Origin: Mycolicibacterium chitae
GTDB lineage: Bacteria > Actinomycetota > Actinomycetes > Mycobacteriales > Mycobacteriaceae
Length of the DNA: 64,000 nt
Assembly (NCBI RefSeq): GCF_900637205.1
Contig: NZ_LR134355.1
Coordinates: forward strand, 4,898,001 to 4,962,000
Reading direction: 5' to 3'
In this document: positions 33,483 through 40,993 of the stretch, one piece after another
How the letters are laid out: the number at the start of each line of letters is the position of its first letter
How positions within the stretch are numbered: the first letter of the stretch is position 1
Translations under genes and position numbers: made by a program
Notes under the pieces: generated by a model
Seen by the model: only the letters and a program-made list of their open reading frames with translations
What the model was told of the DNA's origin: nothing
The model's database searches: none

Positions 33483-34268
33483 ATGCAGGTGGCAATAGTC
33501 ACCGGTGCCAGCAGCGGCATCGGATTCGGTTGCGCGACAACGCTGGCCGAACAGGGCATCGCCGTGCTCGGCACCGGACGCGATCAGGAACGCCTACAAG
33601 CCCTGACCGAGGCCGTGACCGCGGCCACCGGCGATCCGGAGCGCATCGCCACGGTGGCGGTGGATCTCACCGCCGACGACGCCCCGGCGCGAATCGTGGA
33701 AACCGCACTGCAGCGGTGGGGACGCATCGACTTCCTGGTCAACAACGCCGGTGTGGGCAGCCCCAAGCCGCTGCACGAGACCGACGACGAGTCCCTGGAC
33801 TACTTCCTGGGTCTGATGCTGCGCGCGCCGTTCCGGTTGGCCCGCGACGTCGTGGGCCACATGCAACCCGGGTCGGCGATCATCAACATCACCTCGACGT
33901 TCGCGGTGGTCGGCGGGCTCCGCGGCGGCGCGTACTCCGCGGCCAAGGGCGGGCTGACCGCGTTGACCACGCACATCGCCTGTCAGTACGGGCCCCAGGG
34001 GATTCGCTGCAACGCCGTGGCCCCCGGCGTGACCGTGACCCCCATGGTGGAGCAGCGTCTCGAAGACGAGCGGTTCCGCAAGATCAACACCGAGATGACC
34101 CCGCATCAGCGGCTGGGCCGCGTCGAGGACATCGCCGCCACGGTGGCCTTCCTATGCTCGCCCGGCGGCAGCTTCATCAACGGTCAGACCATCGTCGTCG
34201 ACGGCGGCTGGAGTTCCACCAAGTACCTCTCGGACTTCGCGCTGAACTCGGAATGGGTTCCGCGGTGA
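33483..34268 (+). CDS. short-chain dehydrogenase/reductase
   Basis: 261-residue classical SDR with TGASSGIG at 8-15, NNAG (LVNNAGVGS), NITSTFAVVGG and YSAAK, and the usual C-terminal GQTIVVDGGWSS. GGGAG precedes ATG 33483. Its stop overlaps the GTG of the next ligase (GTGA), so the two are co-translated. Position between two CoA ligases suggests oxidation of a hydroxy-acid or hydroxyacyl-CoA intermediate. Confidence 0.92.
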   Translation: MQVAIVTGASSGIGFGCATTLAEQGIAVLGTGRDQERLQALTEAVTAATGDPERIATVAVDLTADDAPARIVETALQRWGRIDFLVNNAGVGSPKPLHETDDESLDYFLGLMLRAPFRLARDVVGHMQPGSAIINITSTFAVVGGLRGGAYSAAKGGLTALTTHIACQYGPQGIRCNAVAPGVTVTPMVEQRLEDERFRKINTEMTPHQRLGRVEDIAATVAFLCSPGGSFINGQTIVVDGGWSSTKYLSDFALNSEWVPR

Positions 34269-35734
34269 ACGTTTTCACCATGCTGGACCAGGCCGCGACC
34301 CGGTATCCCGACGGGGGCGCGCTCTATCGCGGCGAGACCCGCGTCGCGACCTGGCGCGAACTTCGCGACCGGGCGTTGCGCCTGGCCGCCTCGATCCGCG
34401 GCGCGGCCGAACCCGGCACCCGCATCGCGGTGGCCAGCGAGAACCGCACCGAGATCGTGGAGCTGATGTTCGGCATCTGGGCCGCCGGCTGCGTCTTCGT
34501 CCCGCTCAACTTCAAGCTGCACCCGCGCGAGATGGCCGAGATCCTCGAGGACTGCGCCGCGGCAACGGTGTTCGCCTCCCCCAAGATCGGCGCGGAACTG
34601 GCGCCGCACACCGACGTCCACCTCGAGATCCTCGACACCGCCGCCTACCGGGACCGGTTCGAGGCCGCACCCCAGCCGCCCGCCGACGTCGACCCCGCCG
34701 CGCTGGCCTGGCTGTTCTACACCAGCGGCACCACCGGCCGCTCCAAGGGCGCGATGCTCTCGCACCGCAACCTGACCGCGATGACCGTCGCGCACCTGGC
34801 CGACATCGACGACCCGGACCACGGCTGCGCGCTGGTCCACGCCGCGCCGATGTCGCACGGTTCGGGGCTCTACATCCCGGCCTACGTGCTGCGCGGCGCC
34901 CGGCAGGTGGTGCCGGCCTCCGGCGCCTTCGACGCCGACGAGTTCCTCGACCTGTGCGCGGCCCATCCGGGTTCGGCGGCCTTCCTGGCGCCGACCATGG
35001 TGCAACGCCTCGTGGACACCGGCCGCGGCGCGCCGGCGAACCTGCGCACCATCGTCTACGGCGGCGGCCCCATGTACGTCGAGAGCCTCAAACAGGCCAT
35101 GGCCGCGTTCGGCCCGATCTTCGCCCAGATCTACGGGCAGGGCGAGTCCCCGATGACCATCACGGGCCTGCGCCGCGACGACCACCAGAGCGGGGACGAC
35201 GCGGTCCTGGGCTCCGTCGGCGCGGCCCGCTCCGGCGTCGAGGTCGCGGTGCTGGCCGAGGACGGCACCCGGGCCGCGCCGCACGAGATCGGCGAGATCG
35301 TCTGTCGCGGAGACGTTGTCATGGCCGGGTATTGGAACAACCCCGCCGCCACCGCGGAGGCACTGGCGGGCGGCTGGCTGCACACCGGCGACCTGGGATC
35401 GTTCGACGACCGCGGCTATCTGACGCTGCGCGACCGCTCCAAGGACGTGGTGATCAGCGGCGGCTCCAACATCTATCCCCGCGAGGTGGAGGAGGTGTTG
35501 CTCGAGCATCCCGCCGTGCGGGAGGCGTGCATCGTCGGGGCCCCGGACCCCGAGTGGGGTGAGGTGGTGGTCGCGTTCATCGTCGGCGAGGTGGACCAGA
35601 CCACGCTCGATGCGCACCTGCTCGAGCGCATCGCCCGGTTCAAACGACCCAAGCGGTATCTGTTCGTCGACGACCTGCCCAAGAACAGCTACGGCAAGGT
35701 CCTCAAGCGCGAGTTGCGCGCGCAGCTGGCCTGA
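34265..35734 (+). CDS. AMP-forming acyl-CoA ligase, second in operon
   Basis: 489-residue adenylate-forming ligase with FYTSGTTGRSKG (151-162), YGQGESPMT (A5), LHTGDLGSFDDRGYL and SKDVVISGGSNIYPREVE hinge, ending PKNSYGKVLKREL with the catalytic lysine. GTG 34265 overlaps the SDR stop in a GTGA; ATG 34253 is an in-frame alternative. It ends the rightward operon and converges on a hypothetical gene with only 3 bp between stops. Two ligases in one operon suggest two acids, or two stages, needing CoA. Confidence 0.92.
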   Translation: MNVFTMLDQAATRYPDGGALYRGETRVATWRELRDRALRLAASIRGAAEPGTRIAVASENRTEIVELMFGIWAAGCVFVPLNFKLHPREMAEILEDCAAATVFASPKIGAELAPHTDVHLEILDTAAYRDRFEAAPQPPADVDPAALAWLFYTSGTTGRSKGAMLSHRNLTAMTVAHLADIDDPDHGCALVHAAPMSHGSGLYIPAYVLRGARQVVPASGAFDADEFLDLCAAHPGSAAFLAPTMVQRLVDTGRGAPANLRTIVYGGGPMYVESLKQAMAAFGPIFAQIYGQGESPMTITGLRRDDHQSGDDAVLGSVGAARSGVEVAVLAEDGTRAAPHEIGEIVCRGDVVMAGYWNNPAATAEALAGGWLHTGDLGSFDDRGYLTLRDRSKDVVISGGSNIYPREVEEVLLEHPAVREACIVGAPDPEWGEVVVAFIVGEVDQTTLDAHLLERIARFKRPKRYLFVDDLPKNSYGKVLKRELRAQLA

Positions 35735-35737
35735 GCG

Positions 35738-36259
35738 CTACAGCCCCGAGTAGCCGGCGCCGCCGACGAAGAATCGTTCGGTGCGGCCCGCGGCCGGTGC
35801 CGCGGCCAGGGCCAGCGCGCGGTTCTTGAATGCGTGGGCCGCGGCGGTCAGTTGGTGTTCGACCACGACGGCCCGGTAGCCGACGCCGGCCGGCAACTCC
35901 GCACCCCAGAACGTCACCTCGGTGTCGCCCCGGCGCAGCGCGGTGCGCACCTGGCGGCCGATCCGCTCGTCGCGGGCGAACATCTGCGCCGACACCGCGA
36001 GCCCCTGCGGCTCGTGGCCCTGGGACTCTGCCAGCGTCGTCTCCAGGGCGAAGGCGCGCGCACCGAGGATGGACAGCGGCCGGACGTCATCGGGGTCGGG
36101 CAACAAGACGTTGACCTCCCAGCCGGCCATCACCCGGTCGAACAGCCAGCCGCCGGACGTCGTCACCGCCTCGAGCACCGAGGATGCCACCACGGTGAGC
36201 TGGTACTTCAGCGAATTCTCGACGGCGGGGTACTCGTCGTGCGCCAAGGTCGCAGGCAT
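35738..36259 (-). CDS. hypothetical protein
   Basis: 173-residue soluble protein that I do not recognise. Visible segments are NSLKYQLTVVASSVLEAV near the N-terminus, WEVNVLLPDPDDVRPLSILGARAF in the middle and GDTEVTFWGAELPAGVGYRAVVVEH near the C-terminus; it has no signal peptide or membrane segment. ATG 36259 is chosen for the GGAGG nine bases upstream; a GTG immediately before it is possible. Codon and GC3 pattern look coding. It converges on the ligase gene at 35734 and is divergent from a thioesterase gene. Confidence 0.75.
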   Translation of the reverse strand: MPATLAHDEYPAVENSLKYQLTVVASSVLEAVTTSGGWLFDRVMAGWEVNVLLPDPDDVRPLSILGARAFALETTLAESQGHEPQGLAVSAQMFARDERIGRQVRTALRRGDTEVTFWGAELPAGVGYRAVVVEHQLTAAAHAFKNRALALAAAPAAGRTERFFVGGAGYSGL

Positions 36260-36326
36260 CACTGAAATCCTCCGTAAGGGCTGACCGAGTTATCAGTCCA
36301 TCGAGCGTGACACTTTTCTGGCGATA

Positions 36327-36371
36327 TGTAAAGGCTCGATTTGGTCTCGGAGCACCCGGCGACCCTTTACA
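36327..36371. repeat. spaced inverted repeat in divergent intergenic region
   Basis: TGTAAAGG (36327-36334) and CCTTTACA (36364-36371) are a perfect inverted pair with a 29-base spacer. They lie in the 233-bp region between the hypothetical gene (start 36259) and the thioesterase gene (start 36493). They could be two operator half-sites, but no regulator is adjacent. I see nothing else in this region. Confidence 0.3.
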
Positions 36372-36492
36372 GGTTCGTGAACTACTGTCAATCGAGGAGG
36401 ACCGCGGCCGATCCGCGCCGAGCCCTCCGCCCCACATGCCCGCGTGCACCGAATCCGTTCCACATCAACACCATTCGTTTCCGGGAGGCCCC

Positions 36493-37305
36493 GTGACCGC
36501 AACGCTGCACGAGCCCAACACGCCGCTGGGCCGGTTCGGTATCGAAACGTTGTCCGACGCCGGTCACCGCTACGTCGCCACGCTGCCGGCCGCGCGGTGG
36601 ACCAATCCGCACACCGGCCGGCCCAGCCTGGCCCCGCTGGCGGTGCTGGTGGATTACGTCGGCGGCATGGTGAACCACCACCGCCGCGCCCCCGACGAAT
36701 GGACGGTCTCCAGTGAGCTCGCGCTGGAGCTGGTCCCCGGAGCCGCCGACCTGGTCGCCGCGGCACCGGGATCGAAGATCGTGGCCAGCGCGCGGCCCGT
36801 CGGCCCCAAGGGCCGGACCTGCCTCGGTACCTGCGAGCTCACTCTCGAGCAGCAGACGATCGCGGTCGGCTCCGTGCGCTCGGTGCACATCTCCATCCCC
36901 GCCACGGTGGCGACGCAGTCGCACTCGTACCCGCCCGCGGACCCGCTGCGCTCCGGGGAGTTGGCCGAGCTGATGTGCGTCCGGGTCGGCGACGCCGGAC
37001 CCGACGACGCCCTGCTGTGGCAGGCGCCCAGCCCGGTCCTCGACAACAGCATGGGCGTGGTGCACGGCGGGGTGGCCGCCGCGGGCTGCGAACTGGTGGC
37101 CGCCGCGGCCCTCGACGGGGCGGGCACCGAGCCGGAGACCGCTTTGCTGACGGTGTCGTACCTGCGTCCGTTCCGGTCCGCGGCGACGTCGCACTACCGG
37201 GCGCGGGTGTCGGGGGCCGGCGGCCGCCGGGGCGTTGCGGAGGTCGAGGCGATCGGCGGCGACGGCCGCACGGCGCTACAGGCGCGGGTGACCGCTTATC
37301 GTTAG
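36493..37305 (+). CDS. PaaI-type thioesterase, double hotdog
   Basis: 270-residue protein of about twice hotdog-domain length. The C-terminal half carries the family motif DNSMGVVHGGVAAAGCELV, with the HGG turn at the active site. The N-terminal half (LAPLAVLVDYVGGMVNHHRR) looks like a second, degenerate hotdog. Known relatives hydrolyse acyl-CoA thioesters. GTG 36493 has GGAGG six bases upstream. Its last 4 bp overlap the 3' end of the convergent anti-sigma-factor gene. It stands alone in its direction; acyl substrate unknown. Confidence 0.82.
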   Translation: MTATLHEPNTPLGRFGIETLSDAGHRYVATLPAARWTNPHTGRPSLAPLAVLVDYVGGMVNHHRRAPDEWTVSSELALELVPGAADLVAAAPGSKIVASARPVGPKGRTCLGTCELTLEQQTIAVGSVRSVHISIPATVATQSHSYPPADPLRSGELAELMCVRVGDAGPDDALLWQAPSPVLDNSMGVVHGGVAAAGCELVAAAALDGAGTEPETALLTVSYLRPFRSAATSHYRARVSGAGGRRGVAEVEAIGGDGRTALQARVTAYR

Positions 37306-37730
37306 GCCATCGCCGACGACGGGTTGCTCACCTGGTCGAACCGCATCCGCACGGTCGTACCGGTGGCCGAGGAGTCGATGACCATCTCGTCGGCCAGGGC
37401 CTCCATCAGCGGAATGCCCCGGCCGCGCAGTTGCGGATTGCCGTCGTCGCGCGGCTCCCGCCAGACCCCCTCGTCGGTGACGGTGACCAACAGGGAATCC
37501 GTGGCCGGATCGCAACGCACCGTCAGCGTCACCGCACCGGGTTGACTGTGCCGGCGGTAGGCGAACTCCGCGGTGTTGGCGAGCGCCTCGTTGACCGCCA
37601 ACACCAGGTCGGCGTGCCGGTCCGCGGAGAGCCCGAATCGGCGCAGCCAGCGACTGAATTCCTCGCGAAGACGGCCAACGCTGACGGCGTCGGCAACTTC
37701 GCTGTGGTAGCGGGATTCGGCGGCGGGCAT
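37302..37730 (-). CDS. anti-sigma factor / RsbW-type serine kinase
   Basis: 142-residue GHKL ATPase of the RsbW/SpoIIAB class. The N-box LVLAVNEALANTAEFAY (E48, N52) and the G-boxes TDEGVW and RGRGIPLMEALAD are clear. Such proteins bind a SigF/SigB-type sigma factor and phosphorylate the STAS partner on serine. The STAS gene lies 32 bp upstream in the same direction; no sigma-factor gene is nearby. ATG 37730 lacks a good ribosome-binding site. Confidence 0.88.
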   Translation of the reverse strand: MPAAESRYHSEVADAVSVGRLREEFSRWLRRFGLSADRHADLVLAVNEALANTAEFAYRRHSQPGAVTLTVRCDPATDSLLVTVTDEGVWREPRDDGNPQLRGRGIPLMEALADEMVIDSSATGTTVRMRFDQVSNPSSAMA

Positions 37731-37762
37731 GGCGGAGAGGTATTACCCGGTTTCGCCGGCCA

Positions 37763-38146
37763 CTACGCAGCCAACTTTGCCAACGCTTCATCCAAGGTCG
37801 GATACACGTCGACGATGTCGGCAACTCCCACGAGTTTCAGCGGACGACCGGTGACCGGACCGTCGGCAACGACGGCAAAGACGACGCCCTCGGGCGTCTG
37901 CTGGTGGGCGGCGATCAGCACGCTCATGCCCGCGGAGGCCAGGAATTCGACATCGGTGAGGTCCACCACCAGGGCGGCCGGCTTCTGGGCCACCGCGGCG
38001 TTGATTCGTTCTTCGAGCTTCGGGGAGGTCAGCATGTCCACGGTCCCGGCGGCGGACACCACCACGACCCGGTCGATCCACTTCTCCTCCACCACACACT
38101 CGGGCGGCAGAATCACCTCGTCGGTGATGTTCGATTCATCTGGCAT
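37763..38146 (-). CDS. STAS-domain anti-anti-sigma factor
   Basis: 127-residue RsbV/SpoIIAA-type protein. The core LVVDLTDVEFLASAGMSVLIAA contains Ser71, the expected phosphorylation site. A strong ribosome-binding site (GAGGTG) precedes ATG 38146. Unphosphorylated, such proteins sequester the RsbW-type kinase and free a sigma factor. It forms a two-gene unit with the kinase downstream. The N-terminal 25 residues are an acidic extension. Confidence 0.9.
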   Translation of the reverse strand: MPDESNITDEVILPPECVVEEKWIDRVVVVSAAGTVDMLTSPKLEERINAAVAQKPAALVVDLTDVEFLASAGMSVLIAAHQQTPEGVVFAVVADGPVTGRPLKLVGVADIVDVYPTLDEALAKLAA

Positions 38147-38221
38147 CAGGACACCTCACTGTTGTTGCGCACATGCGTTTGCGTCACGTCTGCAAGGCTG
38201 CGGGTTGAACCTGGCACTGTC

Positions 38222-38233
38222 GTTCTGGAGAAC
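38222..38233. repeat. short palindrome upstream of the STAS gene
   Basis: GTTCTGGAGAAC is a 12-bp palindrome with 5-bp arms, 76 bp before the STAS start and about 145 bp before the divergent TetR start. No assigned regulator. The rest of this 231-bp region shows only the half-site at 38320-38329. Confidence 0.25.
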
Positions 38234-38319
38234 AATACTGTCCTGTCCACAGCTGCCGCGCGGTAAGGGTTGACACGGGCGCTCTTCCCCGACGTTGCGG
38301 TCATCTTTTTGGCTTTACC

Positions 38320-38329
38320 TTTACGATCG
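38320..38329 (+). promoter_or_regulatory. half-site identical to the 2707 operator arm
   Basis: TTTACGATCG is identical to the outer arm of the palindrome at 2707-2743. It lies 48 bp upstream of the tetR-type gene at 38378. The opposite arm is not present, so this may be chance or a weak half-operator. Confidence 0.25.
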
Positions 38330-38377
38330 GGTCCATCATACGTTTATCGCCACTCCCGACCCCGTAGGACCGACGCC

Positions 38378-38932
38378 GTGAACCGACCTTCGACCTCCGC
38401 AACAGCGGTGGACGCCGTCGACGACAATTCGACGCGACAGCGGATCCTCGCGGCCACCTCCGAGGTGCTCAGCCGCAGCGGGCAGGCCAAGCTCAGCCTC
38501 TCCGACGTCGCCCAACAGGCCGGGGTGTCCCGACCCACTCTGTACCGCTGGTTCGCCTCCAAGGAGGCCCTGCTGGACGCGTTCAGCGTCTACGAGCGGC
38601 AGATGTTCGAGACCGGGATCAGCCGCGCGACGACGGGGCTGCGCGGCACCGATCGTCTCGACGGGGCGTTGCGGTTCATCGTCGAATACCAGCACTCCTA
38701 CTCGGGGGTGCGCGCGGTCGATATCGAACCCGAGGTGGTGATCGCCCGGTTGGGGCAGGTCATCCCCGTGATGCGGGCCCGATTGGAACGGCTGCTGACG
38801 GGCCCGAGCGCCCCGGTCAAGGCCGCCACGGCGATCCGGGTCGCGGTGTCGCACTACATCGTGCGCAGCGACGACGACGACGGTTTCCTGGATCAGCTGC
38901 GCCACGCGGTGGGCATCAAGCCGTCCCGGTGA
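38378..38932 (+). CDS. TetR-family regulator
   Basis: 184-residue TetR-type repressor. The helix-turn-helix LSLSDVAQQAGVSRPTLYRWFASKEALLDAF lies at about residues 37-67. GTG 38378 is chosen because the DNA-binding domain then starts at a normal distance; frames further upstream run through non-coding sequence. It converges on the rhomboid gene with a 6-bp gap. Target genes are not obvious; the divergent STAS/anti-sigma pair is the nearest candidate. Confidence 0.88.
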   Translation: MNRPSTSATAVDAVDDNSTRQRILAATSEVLSRSGQAKLSLSDVAQQAGVSRPTLYRWFASKEALLDAFSVYERQMFETGISRATTGLRGTDRLDGALRFIVEYQHSYSGVRAVDIEPEVVIARLGQVIPVMRARLERLLTGPSAPVKAATAIRVAVSHYIVRSDDDDGFLDQLRHAVGIKPSR

Positions 38933-38938
38933 CGATGC

Positions 38939-39829
38939 TCAGCTGAGGATGATCGCGCCGCCGAACATCTCCAGCAGCACCCCGGTGCGCCACCACACCA
39001 ACGCCACGAACATCGCCAGGAACCCCGCGGTCACCGCGGCCGCCACTGCGTTGCGCTGCCGGGCCGGCGCGTAGACGAACGCCGCGGCGACCAGCGCCCC
39101 GGCCGCCAGGCCGCCGAGGTGGCCTTGCCAACTGATCTGGCCCGCGCCGGCCAGCGGCGCCACGAACGTGATGACCAGGTTCAACCCGATCAGGATGACG
39201 ACCCAGCGCACGTCCAGATTCAGCCGGCGCCCGATCACGAACGTCGCCCCGAACAGGCCGAAGATGGCGCCGGAGGCACCCGCGGTGGCGGTGTTGATCG
39301 GCGACAGCAGGTAGACCAGCAGCGAACCGCCGAGCGCGCTGAGCCCGTAGAGCAGCCCGAACCGCAGCCGGCCCAGCGCCATCTCCAGCGGCGGGCCCAC
39401 CACGTACAGCGCCCACATGTTGAACAGGATGTGCATGGCGCCGTAGTGCAGGAACGCCGAGGTCACCAGGCGGTACACCTCGCCGTCGGCGACCGCCGGC
39501 GGCCACAGCGTGAGTTCGCGCTCGAGCTGACCGGAGGCCATCTGCAGGATGAACATCACCACGTTGATCCCGATCAACGTGTAAGTGACCACCGGCTGCC
39601 CGGAGCCGTGCAGGCGCCCGCCCAGCTGGGTGCGGGGCTGCCGGACACTGGCCGCCCCGGCGCGCACGCAGTCCACGCACTGATGCCCCACCGCGGCGGC
39701 CCGCATGCAGTCGCCGCAGACGTAGCGCCCGCACCGATTGCACTGGGCATAGGTGGTGCGGTCAGGGTGCCGATAGCAAACCGGGGCCGGCGCCGGCCGG
39801 CCCGGGACGCTGGGGTAGCTCATGCCCAT
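38939..39829 (-). CDS. rhomboid-family intramembrane serine protease
   Basis: 296-residue polytopic membrane protease with about six hydrophobic segments. The catalytic serine S186 is in TAGASGAIFG and the histidine H237 in WQGHLGGLAAG; H133 and N137 of HILFN stabilise the oxyanion. An N-terminal cysteine- and histidine-rich B-box-like zinc domain (CYRHPDRTTYAQCNRCGRY, CGDC, CVDC) precedes the membrane part, as in mycobacterial Rv0110-type proteins. Start is ATG 39829 or 39823; neither has a good ribosome-binding site. Confidence 0.92.
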   Translation of the reverse strand: MGMSYPSVPGRPAPAPVCYRHPDRTTYAQCNRCGRYVCGDCMRAAAVGHQCVDCVRAGAASVRQPRTQLGGRLHGSGQPVVTYTLIGINVVMFILQMASGQLERELTLWPPAVADGEVYRLVTSAFLHYGAMHILFNMWALYVVGPPLEMALGRLRFGLLYGLSALGGSLLVYLLSPINTATAGASGAIFGLFGATFVIGRRLNLDVRWVVILIGLNLVITFVAPLAGAGQISWQGHLGGLAAGALVAAAFVYAPARQRNAVAAAVTAGFLAMFVALVWWRTGVLLEMFGGAIILS

Positions 39830-39882
39830 AAGGTACTGGGCCGCCGGGTCGCCAACGCCCCCCGGCGCCGGCGACGGTTGGT

Positions 39883-39888
39883 TAGCAT
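39883..39888 (+). promoter_or_regulatory. -10 hexamer of leaderless serine hydrolase gene
   Basis: TAGCAT matches the mycobacterial TANNNT -10 and ends 7 bases before GTG 39896, placing the transcript start on the GTG. No ribosome-binding site is present, so a leaderless mRNA is likely. Confidence 0.6.
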
Positions 39889-39895
39889 CGGCGCG

Positions 39896-40993
39896 GTGCG
39901 TCGATCCATCATGGCTGTCCTGGGAGCCGTCGTCGTCCTGCTCGTGAATCCGCTCGCCGTGCCGGCCCATGCCGACCCCGTCCCGGTCACCGAGGTCCTG
40001 GCGCGCGCGGTGCACGACCGAGGCATCCCGGGAGCGGTTGCGGTGGTCCGTACCGGACCCGACGTCGTCCGCCATGTCGCGGGCTACTCCGACGTCGCGA
40101 CGCGGGCCGGTTTCGCGCCCGACTCCCATGTGCGCGCGGCCAGCATCACCAAGACTTTCGTGGCGGCCGCGATTCTGCAATTGGTGGGGGAAGGTCGCGT
40201 CGATCTTGATGCTTCGGTGGAAAGCCTTCTGCCGGGCCGCATCCGCGCTCCCGGGGTCGACGCCGATGCGATCACGGTTCGGCACCTGCTGCGCCACCAG
40301 AGCGGTCTGCCCGAGTACTTCGACGCGGCGACGCCCACCCCGTCCGCGCCGCTGACCGCCGACCAGATCCTCGACCTGGCTCTCGACAAGCCTTCCGAGT
40401 TCACCCCCGGCACCCAAATGCGTTACACCAACACGAACTACACGATCGCCGGGTTGATCATCGAGGCAGTCACCGGGCAGCCCGCAGCCGACGAGATCAC
40501 CCGGCGCATCATGGTGCCGCTGGGCCTCGACGGCACCTACTTCCCCGCCCTCGGCGACACCGGACTGCGCGTCCCGTTCGCGCACGGCTACGAACTGGTG
40601 GACGGGCGACAGACCGACGTGACGGCGTTCCACGGTTCGGCCGCCGGCTTGTCCGGATCGCTGATCTCCACCGGTGAGGACATGGCGGCGTTCATCAGCG
40701 CGCTGCTCGACGGACGCGTCGTCGAACCCGCCCAGTTGGAACAGATGAAGGACACCATCGCGTGGCCCGACCGCGGTCCGCGGTATTCCTACGGGCTCGG
40801 TCTGGTGGCCCTCACGCTGTCCTGCGGCATCACCGTGTGGGGTCACGGCGGGGACATCGAGGGCTACCACAGCCTGATGGTCAAACAGCCCGGCGGTGCC
40901 GCCGTATCCGTGACGTTCACCCGGGGCTCCGCGCGTGCGAACGATCCCCGCGAGCCGCTGGCCGAGGCCGTCTTCTGTGCGGAACCCGCCTAG
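39896..40993 (+). CDS. exported serine hydrolase, class C beta-lactamase / DD-peptidase fold
   Basis: 365-residue beta-lactamase-superfamily protein. A signal peptide (about residues 1-27, ending AVPAHA-DP) exports it. The nucleophile motif S83-I-T-K86, Y177-T-N179 and a late HGGD triad-like motif (WGHGGDIEGYH) are intact. It resembles D-alanyl-D-alanine carboxypeptidases and esterases of this fold more than true lactamases, so cell-wall or ester hydrolysis are both possible. Its stop overlaps that of the convergent GH13 gene by 3-4 bp. Confidence 0.88.
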   Translation: MRRSIMAVLGAVVVLLVNPLAVPAHADPVPVTEVLARAVHDRGIPGAVAVVRTGPDVVRHVAGYSDVATRAGFAPDSHVRAASITKTFVAAAILQLVGEGRVDLDASVESLLPGRIRAPGVDADAITVRHLLRHQSGLPEYFDAATPTPSAPLTADQILDLALDKPSEFTPGTQMRYTNTNYTIAGLIIEAVTGQPAADEITRRIMVPLGLDGTYFPALGDTGLRVPFAHGYELVDGRQTDVTAFHGSAAGLSGSLISTGEDMAAFISALLDGRVVEPAQLEQMKDTIAWPDRGPRYSYGLGLVALTLSCGITVWGHGGDIEGYHSLMVKQPGGAAVSVTFTRGSARANDPREPLAEAVFCAEPA

